DNA of 64,000 nt from Paucibacter sp. DJ2R-2 (GTDB lineage: Bacteria > Pseudomonadota > Gammaproteobacteria > Burkholderiales > Burkholderiaceae_C). The position numbers and the translations under genes were made by a program. A model generated the notes under the pieces. That model did not search any database. It saw only the letters and a list, made by a program, of their open reading frames with translations, and had not been told where the DNA came from. The DNA lies in NCBI RefSeq assembly GCF_025717675.1, contig NZ_JAJIRT010000009.1, positions 124,001-188,000 on the forward strand, read 5' to 3'. Shown here in pieces: positions 40,774-49,683 of the stretch (its first letter is position 1; every line of letters begins with the position of its first letter).

Positions 40774-41616
40774 ATGCAAGTTCGCGTCGTTGACTACCGG
40801 GCGGCCGATGCGGCCGAAGCCTTCACCCGTTCCCTGCACGAAACCGGCTTCGGCGTGCTGGTCAACCACCCCATCCAGCAAGAGCTGGTCGAGAAGATTT
40901 ACACCGATTGGCTGGCCTTCTTCAACACCGAAGAAAAACACCAGTTCACCTTTTCCAAGGAAAAGCAGGACGGTTACTTCTCCACCGAAATCTCCGAGAC
41001 GGCCAAGGGCGCGAGCCAGAAGGACATCAAGGAGTATTTCCATGTCTACCCTTGGGGTCGTGTGCCCGCTTCGCTGAAGGCGGATGCGGACAGCTATTAC
41101 GCAAAGGCCAACACCTTGGCGCAGGAGCTTTTGGGCTGGGTGGAACGCTATACGCCGCCCGAGATTGCCCAACACTACAGCGAGCCGCTCTCGCAGATGA
41201 TCCAGGACAGCCAGCAAACCCTGCTGCGTGTGCTGCGCTACCCGCCCCTGACCGGCCAAGAACCGGCTGGCTCGATCCGCGCCGCGGCCCATGGCGATAT
41301 CAATCTGCTGACCATCCTGCCCGCAGCCAACGAACCGGGCCTGCAGGTGCAAGACATGAACGGCAATTGGATCGATGTGCCCTGCGACTTCGGCATGCTG
41401 ATCATCAATATCGGCGACATGCTGCAGGAGGCTTCGCGCGGCTACTACCCTTCGACCCAGCACCGCGTCGTCAACCCGACCGGCGACGGTGCCAAGAAGA
41501 GCCGCATCTCCCTGCCCCTGTTCCTACATCCGCGCAACGAGGTGGTGCTGAGCGAGCGTTACACCGCCCACAGCTATCTGCAGGAGCGTTTGCGCGAACT
41601 GGGCGTCAAGGCCTGA
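40774..41616 (+). CDS. 2OG-Fe(II) oxygenase (isopenicillin N synthase-like)
   Basis: A non-haem iron dioxygenase of 280 residues. The facial triad is His173 and Asp175 in AAHGDINLLT and His230 in STQHRVVNP, with the 2-oxoglutarate-binding Arg244-x-Ser246. The ATG at 40774 is fixed by AGGAG at 40764-40768; the longer open frame upstream has no homology. The substrate is unknown: the family includes ethylene-forming, gibberellin-type and antibiotic-tailoring enzymes. A Fur-like box over its promoter suggests iron control. A cysteine-cluster gene starts 25 bases after it. Confidence 0.88.
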   Translation: MQVRVVDYRAADAAEAFTRSLHETGFGVLVNHPIQQELVEKIYTDWLAFFNTEEKHQFTFSKEKQDGYFSTEISETAKGASQKDIKEYFHVYPWGRVPASLKADADSYYAKANTLAQELLGWVERYTPPEIAQHYSEPLSQMIQDSQQTLLRVLRYPPLTGQEPAGSIRAAAHGDINLLTILPAANEPGLQVQDMNGNWIDVPCDFGMLIINIGDMLQEASRGYYPSTQHRVVNPTGDGAKKSRISLPLFLHPRNEVVLSERYTAHSYLQERLRELGVKA

Positions 41617-41641
41617 GACCGGGCGGCGCCACAATCGCGCC

Positions 41642-42031
41642 ATGCCCGGCCCCGCCATCATCGAGATCCACCCCGAAGCGCCGCCCAAGCCGGCGCGAGG
41701 GCTGCCCTGCAATGGCTGCGGCCTGTGCTGCTTGAGCGAGCCCTGCCCGATCGGTGTGTTGGTCAGCCGAAAGCGCCAAGGGCGCTGCAATGCCCTGCGC
41801 TGGTCCGCTGAAGAGCGCCGCTATGTTTGCGGCATGCTGAGCACGCCTTGGCGACATCTGGGCGCTACTCGCCCCTGGGCCAATGATGCTGCGCGCCGCC
41901 GCAATCGCCTGCTGGCCCGGCTGTGCCGGCGCTGGATCGCCGCTGACGTCGGGTGCGATGCCGATCTTGAAGCCGAGGCCGCGCCGACATCCGGGCAAGC
42001 CACTACGAACGAGTCGGAACAGCAGGGCTAG
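41642..42031 (+). CDS. Small cysteine-cluster protein (YkgJ-like)
   Basis: The 129-residue protein carries CNGCGLCC at 23-30 and Cys35 soon after, plus further cysteines near 49 and 63, a pattern expected to bind zinc or an iron-sulfur cluster. The C-terminal half is Arg-rich and then acidic. No enzymatic function is known for the group. No ribosome site is seen; a -10-like CACAAT ends seven bases before the ATG, so a leaderless transcript is possible, otherwise it is read from the oxygenase promoter. Confidence 0.7.
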   Translation: MPGPAIIEIHPEAPPKPARGLPCNGCGLCCLSEPCPIGVLVSRKRQGRCNALRWSAEERRYVCGMLSTPWRHLGATRPWANDAARRRNRLLARLCRRWIAADVGCDADLEAEAAPTSGQATTNESEQQG

Positions 42032-42099
42032 CATGCGCGCTGAAACCGGCCCACCACCATCCCGTGTGGGCCGTGCTCGAAACTCGACAGGAGTATTCC

Positions 42100-43725
42100 T
42101 TGAAGCACGCATACAAGCCCCTGATCCAGCGCAGCACCTCGGCGCTGTTCGGCAGTTCCGCCCTGACCCTGGCCATGGCCTTCAGCGGCCTGATGAGTCT
42201 GCATAGCGCCACCCAGGCCGCACCGCTGCGCTGGGCTGCCCAGAATGACATCCAGACTCTGGATCCGCATGCGCAGAACCACTCGACCACCACCAACATC
42301 ACCGGTTACGCCTACGAAGGCCTGACCCGCTACAACGAGAAATTCCAGCCCGAGCCTTCCCTGGCCAGCAAGTGGACGCAGATCAGCCCGACGCAGATCC
42401 GCTTTGAACTGCGCCGCGGCGTCAAGTTCCATGACGGTACGCCCTTCACGGCTGACGATGTGGTCTTCTCGCTGGCTCGCATTCGCCAACCTCAGGCCAA
42501 TATGCAGATCTTCGTCAGCGGCATCAAAGAGGCGAAGAAGATCGACGACCACACCGTCGACCTGATGCTCGACGGCCCCAACCCGGTGCTGCTGCGCAAC
42601 CTGACCAACTTCCGCATCATGAGCAAGGCTTGGGCGGAGAAGAACAAGTCGGTCAACCCGCAGGACTACAAGGCCAAGGAAGACACCTTTGCCTCGCGCA
42701 ATGCCATGGGCACTGGCCCCTACCGCATCACTGCGTGGCAGCCCGACCAACGCATCAGCATGGTGGCCAACAAGGACTGGTGGGACACGAACAAGGGCAA
42801 TGTCACCGAGATCAGCTACCTGCCGATCAAGAGCGATGCCACCCGCGTGGCCGCCCTGCTCTCCGGCGACGTCGACCTGCTGACCGACCTGCCCACCCAA
42901 GATGTCGCCAAGCTCAAGGCTGACCCCAAGCTCAAGGTCCTGGACGGCCCCGAGAATCGCACCATCTTCTTCGCCATGGACGAGAGCAGTGACGAGCTGC
43001 GCGGCTCCAACATCAAGGGCAAGAACCCCTTCAAGGACCGCCGCGTGCGCGAGGCGCTGAACCTGGCCATTGACCGCGAAGCGATCCGCCGCAGCCTGAT
43101 GCGCGGCCTGTCGGTGCCGGCTGCCATCATGGTGGCACCTGGCGTCAACGGGCACACGCCCGACATCGACCAGCCGCTCAAGGCCGATATTGAAAAGGCC
43201 AAGAAGCTGCTGGCGGAAGCCGGCTATGCCGATGGCTTCGAGGTGCCGCTGAACTGCCCGAATGATCGCTACGTCAACGACGAAGAGATCTGCCAGGCTG
43301 CGGTGGCCATGTGGGCCAAGATCGGCGTCAAGGCCAAGCTCAGTGCCCAGCCCATGTCACAGCACTCGGTGCTGCTGCAGAAATACGAATCGCCCTTCTA
43401 CCTCTACGGCTGGGGCGTGCCGACCTTTGACGGCCAGTACACGCTGCAAGACATCGTCCACACCAAGACCTCGGGCGTTGACGGCAAGGGCAATTATTCG
43501 CGGGTCAGCGATGCCAAGATCGACCAACTGGTCCAGGCCATGAAGACCGAAAACGATGTGGCCAAGCGCAATGGCATGATCCGCGAAGCGCTGCTGCGGG
43601 TGCGCGATGAGTACTTCTTCATCCCCATCCACCACCAAGTCCGTCCCTGGGCCATGCGCAGCAATGTCGACACCCTGCACCGCGCGGACGACAAACCCGA
43701 GGCGCGCTTCACGACGCTGAAGTAG
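42100..43725 (+). CDS. ABC transporter solute-binding protein, peptide/nickel family 5
   Basis: A periplasmic binding protein of SBP_bac_5 (541 residues). The start is a TTG at 42100, fixed by AGGAG at 42089-42093 with a six-base spacer. A signal peptide of about 36 residues ends near HSATQAAPLRWA. Conserved LDPHAQNH, LRRGVKFHDGTPFTADDV and DRRVREALNLAIDREAI segments are present. It binds a peptide or similar solute; no permease or ATPase genes follow, so it is an orphan binding protein served by a transporter elsewhere. Confidence 0.9.
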   Translation: MKHAYKPLIQRSTSALFGSSALTLAMAFSGLMSLHSATQAAPLRWAAQNDIQTLDPHAQNHSTTTNITGYAYEGLTRYNEKFQPEPSLASKWTQISPTQIRFELRRGVKFHDGTPFTADDVVFSLARIRQPQANMQIFVSGIKEAKKIDDHTVDLMLDGPNPVLLRNLTNFRIMSKAWAEKNKSVNPQDYKAKEDTFASRNAMGTGPYRITAWQPDQRISMVANKDWWDTNKGNVTEISYLPIKSDATRVAALLSGDVDLLTDLPTQDVAKLKADPKLKVLDGPENRTIFFAMDESSDELRGSNIKGKNPFKDRRVREALNLAIDREAIRRSLMRGLSVPAAIMVAPGVNGHTPDIDQPLKADIEKAKKLLAEAGYADGFEVPLNCPNDRYVNDEEICQAAVAMWAKIGVKAKLSAQPMSQHSVLLQKYESPFYLYGWGVPTFDGQYTLQDIVHTKTSGVDGKGNYSRVSDAKIDQLVQAMKTENDVAKRNGMIREALLRVRDEYFFIPIHHQVRPWAMRSNVDTLHRADDKPEARFTTLK

Positions 43726-43755
43726 AGAGGCCACAACGGCCAAGCGTCATGAACA

Positions 43756-43780
43756 AGCCACCCATCGGGGTGGCTTTTTT
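43756..43780 (+). terminator. Rho-independent terminator after the solute-binding protein
   Basis: AGCCACCC-ATCG-GGGTGGCT followed by TTTTT, 30 bases after the stop codon. It has the classical form with an 8-bp perfect stem. Confidence 0.92.
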
Positions 43781-43812
43781 GCTTACTCAACGATGCGGCG
43801 AGCAACACCTAT

Positions 43813-43981
43813 CGGCACTGAGCCGTCGTTCGCGGAGAAGTTTCAGCACGCAGAGTTCGCAGAGGACCGCAGAGGACGCTGAGAACGCAATCCTCGCTCT
43901 TCTTCTCTCTCTGCGACCTCTGCGAGCCTCCGCGCACTCTGCGTTCGTATTCAAATCTCAGTGAACGACGGTTCTGTGCCG
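43813..43981. repeat. 169-bp intergenic inverted-repeat element with CGCAGAG units
   Basis: The left end (CGGCAC, then CCGTCGTTC and GGAGA) is matched by the complement of the right end (TCTCA, GAACGACGG, GTGCCG), giving arms of about 28 bases that agree at most positions. Inside, the left half repeats CGCAGAG-type heptamers (from 43849) and the right half repeats their complements (CTCTGCG up to 43952) around a pyrimidine-rich centre, CTTCTTCTCTCTCT. No open frame is present. It looks like a non-autonomous mobile palindrome; similar CGCAGAG-rich repeats are widespread in bacterial intergenic DNA. Confidence 0.75.
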
Positions 43982-44037
43982 CAAGCGGTCCACGGCACAC
44001 CACTACGTCAGCCACTTCTTAAGCAGCCGATGCGAGG

Positions 44038-44994
44038 TCAACCCAGGCTCAAGCGCTTGCGTGCCGCCTGGTACTCGCTCGCCAAGCGCGCCACCAGCTC
44101 GGCCGCAGGCACCACGGCGCGGATGGCACCGATGCCCTGGCCACAGCCCCAGATGTCTTTCCAGGCCTTGCCGCCGGCGCTGCCGCCGAAGTTCATCGCA
44201 CTGGGGTCGCTTTCGGGCAGGTGGTCCGGGTCCATGCCGGCCTTGACGATGGAGCCACGCAAGTAGTTGCCGTGCACGCCGGTGAACAGGTTGCTGTAGA
44301 CGATGTCGTCGCTGTTGCTGTCGACAATCATCTGCTTGTAATCCTCGGCGGCGCGGGCCTCCTCGGTGGCGATGAAGGCCGAACCGATATAGGCCAGATC
44401 CGCACCCATGGCCTGGGCGGCCAGCACCGCGTCGCCGCTGGCGATGGAGCCCGACAGCGCCACCGGGCCCTGGAACCATTCGCGGATTTCCTGGATCAGC
44501 GCGAACGGGCTCTTCACCCCCGCATGGCCGCCAGCACCGGCCGCGACGGCGATCAGGCCGTCGGCGCCCTTCTCGATCGCTTTCTTGGCGAACTTGTTGT
44601 TGATGACGTCGTGCAGCACGATGCCACCCCAGGCGTGCACGGCCTGGTTGACGTCCTCACGCGCGCCCAGCGAAGTGATGATGATGGGCACCTTGTACTT
44701 GGCGCACACCGCCATGTCGTGCTCGAGCCGTTCATTGCTCTTGTGCACGATCTGGTTGATGGCGAAAGGAGCAGCCGGCTTGTCCGGGTTGGCGCGGTTG
44801 TAGGCCGCCAATTCGGTGGTGATTTCGTTCAGCCATTCATCGAGCAACTCGGCCGGCCGGGCATTGAGCGCCGGCATGGAGCCGACGATGCCGGCCTTGC
44901 ACTGCGCGATCACCAGCTTGGGGTTGCTGATGATGAACAGGGGCGAGCCGATGATGGGCAGCGGCAGCTGCTTCAGGATCTCAGGGAGTGCCAT
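44038..44994 (-). CDS. Nitronate monooxygenase (NPD-type flavoprotein)
   Basis: A TIM-barrel FMN enzyme of 318 residues that oxidises alkyl nitronates such as propionate-3-nitronate. The N-terminal PIIGSPLFIISNP and AGIVGSMPALNAR motifs, the AVAAGAGGHAG phosphate loop and ADLAYIGSAFIAT match class II nitronate monooxygenases. It is 14 bases after an acyl-CoA dehydrogenase on the same strand, a common neighbourhood in Burkholderiales. Confidence 0.9.
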   Translation of the reverse strand: MALPEILKQLPLPIIGSPLFIISNPKLVIAQCKAGIVGSMPALNARPAELLDEWLNEITTELAAYNRANPDKPAAPFAINQIVHKSNERLEHDMAVCAKYKVPIIITSLGAREDVNQAVHAWGGIVLHDVINNKFAKKAIEKGADGLIAVAAGAGGHAGVKSPFALIQEIREWFQGPVALSGSIASGDAVLAAQAMGADLAYIGSAFIATEEARAAEDYKQMIVDSNSDDIVYSNLFTGVHGNYLRGSIVKAGMDPDHLPESDPSAMNFGGSAGGKAWKDIWGCGQGIGAIRAVVPAAELVARLASEYQAARKRLSLG

Positions 44995-45008
44995 CGTGCC
45001 GCGCCCGA

Positions 45009-46802
45009 TCAGAAAGCGTCCAGGGCCAGGGCGGTGACGCTGTCGGCGCCCTCGACGATGGCATCGCGCGTGCCACCGGCACGGCTCAGGATGTGCTCGG
45101 CATAGAAGCGCGCGGTGGCGATCTTGGCCGACATGAAGGCGGTGTCTTCACCGGCCGCCAGCTTGTCCTCGGCCACCAGCAGTGAGCGCGCCAGCTGCCA
45201 GCCGGCGACCAGATTGCCAGCCAGCATCAGATAGGGCACGGAGCCGGCGTAGGTCGCATTCGGGTTGCTGCGGGCATTGGCGGCGATGAAGTTCACCACA
45301 TCGACAAAGGCCAGGCGGGCCGCGGTCAGGCGCTTTTGCACCGCGCGGGCGGCGGCGCTGTCGCGCGTCAGCAGCTGCGCTTCGGTGGCCTCGACCATGG
45401 CCGCGATGGCGCGGGCAAAGGCGCCGCCGTCGCGTGCAGTCTTGCGGCCGACCAGGTCATTGGCCTGGATGGCGGTCGTGCCTTCGTAAATCGTCAGGAT
45501 CTTGGCGTCGCGGTAATGCTGGGCGGCGCCGGTTTCCTCGATGAAGCCCATGCCGCCGTGCACCTGCACGCCCAGGTCGGTGACCTCCAGGCTCATCTCG
45601 GTGCTGTAGCCCTTGACCAGGGGCACGAGGAATTCGTAGAAGGCTTGGCTCTGCTTGCGGATCTCGGCATCGGCGTGGTGGTGGGCCGCGTCGTAGGCCG
45701 CGGCGGCCACGCTGGACATGGCACGGCAACCCTCGGTCAGGGCGCGCATGGTCATCAGCATGCGACGCACATCGGGGTGGTGGATGATGGCGCCGGCACC
45801 CGGCAGCGAGCCGTCCACCGGGCGCGACTGCACGCGCTCGCGGGCGAAGCTGGCGGCCTTTTGGTAAGCGCGCTCGGCCACCGCGATGCCCTGCACGCCG
45901 ACGCCAAAGCGGGCGGCGTTCATCATGATGAACATGTACTCGAGGCCACGGTTCTCTTCGCCGATCAGCGTACCGATGGCGCCGCCATGGTCGCCGAACT
46001 GCAGAACACAAGTCGGGCTGGCCTTGATGCCCATCTTGTGCTCGATGGACACGCAGTGAGCGTCGTTGCGCGCGCCCAGGGAGCCGTCGGCATTGACCAG
46101 GAACTTGGGCACGATGAAGAGGCTGATGCCCTTCACACCTTCCGGCGCACCGGCCACACGGGCCAGCACCAGATGGACGATGTTCTCGGCCATGTCGTGC
46201 TCACCGTAGGTGATGAAAATCTTGGTGCCGAAGATCTTGTAGGTACCGTCACCTTGGGGCTCGGCGCGGGTGCGCACCTGGGCCAGGTCCGAACCGGCTT
46301 GCGGCTCGGTCAGGTTCATGGTGCCGGTCCAGCTGCCGTCGATCAGCTTGGGGATGAAGGTATTCTTTTGTTCGTCGGAACCCGCCGTCAGCAGCGCTTC
46401 GATGGCGCCATCGGTCAGCAGCGGGCAGAGCGCAAAGCTCAGATTGGCGCTGTTGATCATCTCGCCGCAGGCGGCACCGATGGTCTTGGGGAGGCCCTGG
46501 CCGCCAAAATCAGCGGGGTGCTGCAGACCTTGCCAGCCGCCTTCGGCGAACTGCTTGAAGGCCTGTTTGAAGCCGGTGGTGGTGAAAACTTCGCCATCCT
46601 TCCAGTAGGAAGGGGCCTTGTCACCTTCCCAGTTCAGCGGTGCGACCACGTCCTCGTTGAACTTGGCGCACTCTTCCAGCACGGCCTGAGCGGTGTCGAT
46701 GCCGAAATCGGCGAATGCAGGGATTTGCTCGGTCAGGGCTTGCAGGCCAGCGAGCTCCTGCATATTGAACAGCATGTCCTTGACGGGGGCACGGTAGGTC
46801 AT
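45009..46802 (-). CDS. Acyl-CoA dehydrogenase with C-terminal extension (DmdC/FadE-like)
   Basis: A 597-residue flavoprotein, longer than the 390-residue short-chain enzymes because of a C-terminal extra helical domain (about 470-597). The FAD/substrate motif MNLTEPQAGSDLAQVRT and the catalytic-base loop ILTIYEGTTAIQAND are present. Such enzymes oxidise fatty acyl-CoA or 3-methylmercaptopropionyl-CoA; the substrate is not determined here. It sits downstream of etfB-etfA, its likely electron acceptor. Confidence 0.92.
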   Translation of the reverse strand: MTYRAPVKDMLFNMQELAGLQALTEQIPAFADFGIDTAQAVLEECAKFNEDVVAPLNWEGDKAPSYWKDGEVFTTTGFKQAFKQFAEGGWQGLQHPADFGGQGLPKTIGAACGEMINSANLSFALCPLLTDGAIEALLTAGSDEQKNTFIPKLIDGSWTGTMNLTEPQAGSDLAQVRTRAEPQGDGTYKIFGTKIFITYGEHDMAENIVHLVLARVAGAPEGVKGISLFIVPKFLVNADGSLGARNDAHCVSIEHKMGIKASPTCVLQFGDHGGAIGTLIGEENRGLEYMFIMMNAARFGVGVQGIAVAERAYQKAASFARERVQSRPVDGSLPGAGAIIHHPDVRRMLMTMRALTEGCRAMSSVAAAAYDAAHHHADAEIRKQSQAFYEFLVPLVKGYSTEMSLEVTDLGVQVHGGMGFIEETGAAQHYRDAKILTIYEGTTAIQANDLVGRKTARDGGAFARAIAAMVEATEAQLLTRDSAAARAVQKRLTAARLAFVDVVNFIAANARSNPNATYAGSVPYLMLAGNLVAGWQLARSLLVAEDKLAAGEDTAFMSAKIATARFYAEHILSRAGGTRDAIVEGADSVTALALDAF

Positions 46803-46839
46803 GATTTTGTCTCCAGCGATCTCAGATTCAGATACAACA

Positions 46840-46869
46840 AGGGCGCCGCGACCGTGAGTCGGGCGCCCT
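46840..46869 (-). terminator. Stable hairpin between etfA and the acyl-CoA dehydrogenase
   Basis: AGGGCGCC pairs with GGCGCCCT around an inner CGAC/GTCG stem. No T run follows, so it is more likely an mRNA processing or stability element inside the operon than a full terminator. Confidence 0.4.
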
Positions 46870-46903
46870 GGGGCTCACTCGATGGTGGGGGCTGAGCGCG
46901 AAC

Positions 46904-47836
46904 TCAGAGGCTGTTCACCAGCTCCGGCACGGCGGTGAACAGATCGGCTTCCAGGCCGTAGTCGGCCACCGAGAAGATCGGCGCTTCGGCGTCCTTGTTG
47001 ATCGCGACGATCACCTTGGAATCCTTCATGCCGGCCAGATGCTGGATCGCGCCGCTGATGCCGCAGGCGATGTAGAGCTGTGGGGCGACGATCTTGCCGG
47101 TCTGGCCGACCTGCCAGTCGTTCGGGGCATAACCGGCATCCACGGCGGCACGCGAGGCGCCGAGCGCGGCACCCAGCTTGTCGGCCAGGGGCGTCAGCAC
47201 TTCCATGAACTTGTCGTTGGAACCCAGGGCACGGCCACCGGAGACGATGATCTTGGCAGCGGTCAGCTCGGGGCGGTCGCTCTTGGTCACTTCACGGCCG
47301 GCGAAGCTGCTCTTGCCGCTGTCGGCGGCGGCAGCCACGGTTTCCGCGGCGGCGCTGCCACCTTGAGCGGCTGCGGCGTCAAAACCGGTGGTGCGCACGG
47401 TCAGCACCTTGGTGGCATCGCTGCTTTGCACGGTGGCGATGGCATTGCCGGCGTAGATGGGGCGCTCGAAGGTGTCGGCGCTGATGACCTTGGTGACATC
47501 GCTCAGCTGGGCCACGTCCAGCAAGGCGGCCACGCGCGGCGCGACGTTCTTGCCCGAGGCGGTGGCCGGGAACAGGATGTGGCTGTAGCCGCCGGCAATC
47601 GCCAGCACCTGGGCGGCCAGGTTTTCGGCCAGGCCGTTTTCCAGCGCGGCGGAGTCGGCGTGCAGCACCTTGCTCACACCAGCGATCTGGGCCGCAGCAG
47701 CGGCCGCGGCGCCGGCGTTGAAACCGGCCACCAGCACATGGACGTCACCGCCGGCAGCCAATGCCGCGGTCACGGTGTTCAGCGTCGCGCCCTTGATGGA
47801 GGCGTTGTCGTGTTCAGCAATCACGAGAGCAGTCAT
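46904..47836 (-). CDS. etfA: Electron transfer flavoprotein alpha subunit
   Basis: The FAD-binding subunit passes electrons from acyl-CoA dehydrogenases to ETF-quinone oxidoreductase. The C-terminal FAD domain contains [17 protein letters not shown] and [12 protein letters not shown]. The ATG at 47836 gives 310 residues, the usual size; the open frame upstream reaches back to the etfB stop. It follows etfB by 31 bases. Confidence 0.95.
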   Translation of the reverse strand: MTALVIAEHDNASIKGATLNTVTAALAAGGDVHVLVAGFNAGAAAAAAAQIAGVSKVLHADSAALENGLAENLAAQVLAIAGGYSHILFPATASGKNVAPRVAALLDVAQLSDVTKVISADTFERPIYAGNAIATVQSSDATKVLTVRTTGFDAAAAQGGSAAAETVAAAADSGKSSFAGREVTKSDRPELTAAKIIVSGGRALGSNDKFMEVLTPLADKLGAALGASRAAVDAGYAPNDWQVGQTGKIVAPQLYIACGISGAIQHLAGMKDSKVIVAINKDAEAPIFSVADYGLEADLFTAVPELVNSL

Positions 47837-47867
47837 TGTGTTTTCTCCGAATTCTTCTGATCTGGGT

Positions 47868-48620
47868 TCAGCCAATGACCTTGGCTTCGTTCTTCAGCTT
47901 GTCGACCAGGGCGGCCACATCGGCCACCTTGATGCCGGCGCTGCGCTTGGGCGGCTCTTCGACCTTGAGGGTCTTGATGCGCGGGCTCACGTCCACACCC
48001 AGATCGGCCGGCTTGACGATGTCCAGCTGCTTCTTCTTGGCCTTCATGATGTTGGGCAGGGTGACGTAGCGCGGCTCGTTCAGGCGCAGGTCGGTGGTGA
48101 TGACGGCCGGCAGGCTCAGCTTCACGGTTTCCAGGCCGCCATCGACTTCACGGGTGACGGACACGGCGCCATCGGCCACTTCCACCTTGCTGGCGAACGT
48201 GCCTTGCGGCAGGCCGGTCAGGGCCGCCAGCATCTGGCCGGTCTGGTTGCAGTCGTCGTCAATCGCCTGCTTGCCCAGGATGACCAGCTGAGGTTGCTCC
48301 TTGTCGACCAGGGCCTTGAGGATCTTGGCCACGGCCAGGGGCTGCAATTCGGCATCGGTCTCGACCAGGATGGCGCGGTCGGCGCCGATGGCCATGGCGG
48401 TGCGCAGGGTTTCCTGGCACTGGGTGACACCGCAGGACACCGCGATCACCTCGGTGACCACGCCTTTTTCCTTCAGGCGCACGGCTTCTTCGATGGCGAT
48501 CTCGTCGAAGGGGTTCATCGACATCTTGACGTTGGCGGTGTCCACACCGCTGCCGTCGCTCTTGACGCGCACCTTGACGTTGTAGTCGACCACGCGTTTG
48601 ACTGGGACCAAGACCTTCAT
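47868..48620 (-). CDS. etfB: Electron transfer flavoprotein beta subunit
   Basis: The AMP-binding subunit of ETF, 250 residues. [20 protein letters not shown] at the N-terminus and [18 protein letters not shown] near 170-187 are diagnostic. It is the first gene of the etfB-etfA-acyl-CoA dehydrogenase-nitronate monooxygenase set and has a palindromic operator 18 bases upstream of its ATG. Confidence 0.96.
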   Translation of the reverse strand: MKVLVPVKRVVDYNVKVRVKSDGSGVDTANVKMSMNPFDEIAIEEAVRLKEKGVVTEVIAVSCGVTQCQETLRTAMAIGADRAILVETDAELQPLAVAKILKALVDKEQPQLVILGKQAIDDDCNQTGQMLAALTGLPQGTFASKVEVADGAVSVTREVDGGLETVKLSLPAVITTDLRLNEPRYVTLPNIMKAKKKQLDIVKPADLGVDVSPRIKTLKVEEPPKRSAGIKVADVAALVDKLKNEAKVIG

Positions 48621-48637
48621 CGATTACTCCAAGGCTA

Positions 48638-48664
48638 ATTGACGTTAACGTTAATCAGATTCTA
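48638..48664 (-). promoter_or_regulatory. Palindromic operator and -10 box ahead of etfB (LiuR-like)
   Basis: ATTGACGTTAACGTTAAT (48638-48655) is palindromic except for one pair, with core ACGTTAACGT. A TAGAAT -10 hexamer lies next to it on the minus strand (48664-48659), so the operator covers the expected start point. Similar ACGTNNACGT palindromes are described for the MerR-family regulator LiuR of branched-chain amino-acid and fatty-acid oxidation genes in proteobacteria; the assignment is inference. Confidence 0.5.
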
Positions 48665-48791
48665 AGGGGGCCACCCGAAGGCGGTTGGGGCATCTTTGCC
48701 AACATCGGGGATGCAGCCAAAAAAGCACGATCGTTCTATTCTAAGCATGAAGCCAGAGTCGCGTCGGGCTGCCGCTAGACTGCAGCCCCCA

Positions 48792-49643
48792 ATGAGCATG
48801 AGCAGCAGCCCTCCCCTCGCCGCGGCACGGCCGCCCGCGCCCACCATCGGCGTCTTCGATTCCGGCGTCGGCGGCCTGACCGTGCTGCGCGCCCTGCAGC
48901 AGGCGCTGCCCCAGGCAGCCCTGCACTATGTGGCCGACGCCGCCCACGCGCCCTACGGCCCGCGCAGCCCCGACTTCATCCGCGAGCGCAGCCTGCGCCT
49001 GGCCGACTACCTGGTGAGCCAGGGCGCGGGCATGCTGGTGGTCGCCTGCAACACCGCCACGGCGCACGCCATCGGCACGTTACGCCAGCGCTGGCCCGAG
49101 CTGCCCATCGTCGGCACCGAGCCCGGCATCAAGCCGGCGGTCGCGGCCAGCCTGGCGCGCACAAACGGCCCGCGAGGCTCACGCATCGGCGTGCTCGCTA
49201 CCGTCGCCACCATCGCCAGCGCTCGCTACCAGGACTTGATCAGCCGACATGCCGAGGGCATCGAGGTGTTCAGCCAGCCCTGCCCCGGCCTGGTCGACCT
49301 GATCGAGCGGGGACAGCTGGACACGCCCGAGCTTCACGCCCTGCTGGACCGGCTGTGCCAACCTCTGCGCGAGGCCGGCGTGGACACGGTACTGATGGGC
49401 TGCACCCACTACCCACTGGTGCAGCCGGCCCTGCAGCGCGCCCTGGGGCCGCAGGTGCAGCTGCTCAATATCGAAACCGCCGTGGCTCAGCGCGCAGCAG
49501 CCTTGTGGGGCACGCAGGACGTGGAATCCGAATCCCGCCCCGCCCTGCGGCTGGAAACGACCGGCGAGGCCGCCAGGTTGCAAGACTTTGTGCGCCAGGT
49601 CCTGGCCTGGCCGGACGCTCGGGCCGCCCGCGTGCAGGCCTGA
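48792..49643 (+). CDS. murI: Glutamate racemase
   Basis: MurI makes D-glutamate for peptidoglycan. Both catalytic cysteines are present, in VACNTATAHA and MGCTHYPL, with the N-terminal GVFDSGVGGLTV motif. ATG at 48792 gives 283 residues; ATG at 48798 is equally possible and upstream codons are not conserved. It is divergent from etfB and convergent with the yfiR-like gene. Confidence 0.94.
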   Translation: MSMSSSPPLAAARPPAPTIGVFDSGVGGLTVLRALQQALPQAALHYVADAAHAPYGPRSPDFIRERSLRLADYLVSQGAGMLVVACNTATAHAIGTLRQRWPELPIVGTEPGIKPAVAASLARTNGPRGSRIGVLATVATIASARYQDLISRHAEGIEVFSQPCPGLVDLIERGQLDTPELHALLDRLCQPLREAGVDTVLMGCTHYPLVQPALQRALGPQVQLLNIETAVAQRAAALWGTQDVESESRPALRLETTGEAARLQDFVRQVLAWPDARAARVQA

Positions 49644-49683
49644 GAGCCGCTTTCAGCACGCCGGAACGAAACAGGCCCGAGGA

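Noticed and set aside
43849-43955. CRISPR-like array because of repeated CGCAGAG units
   Set aside because: Units are 7-10 bases with no regular 25-40 base spacers, and the second half is the complement of the first; it is a palindromic element.
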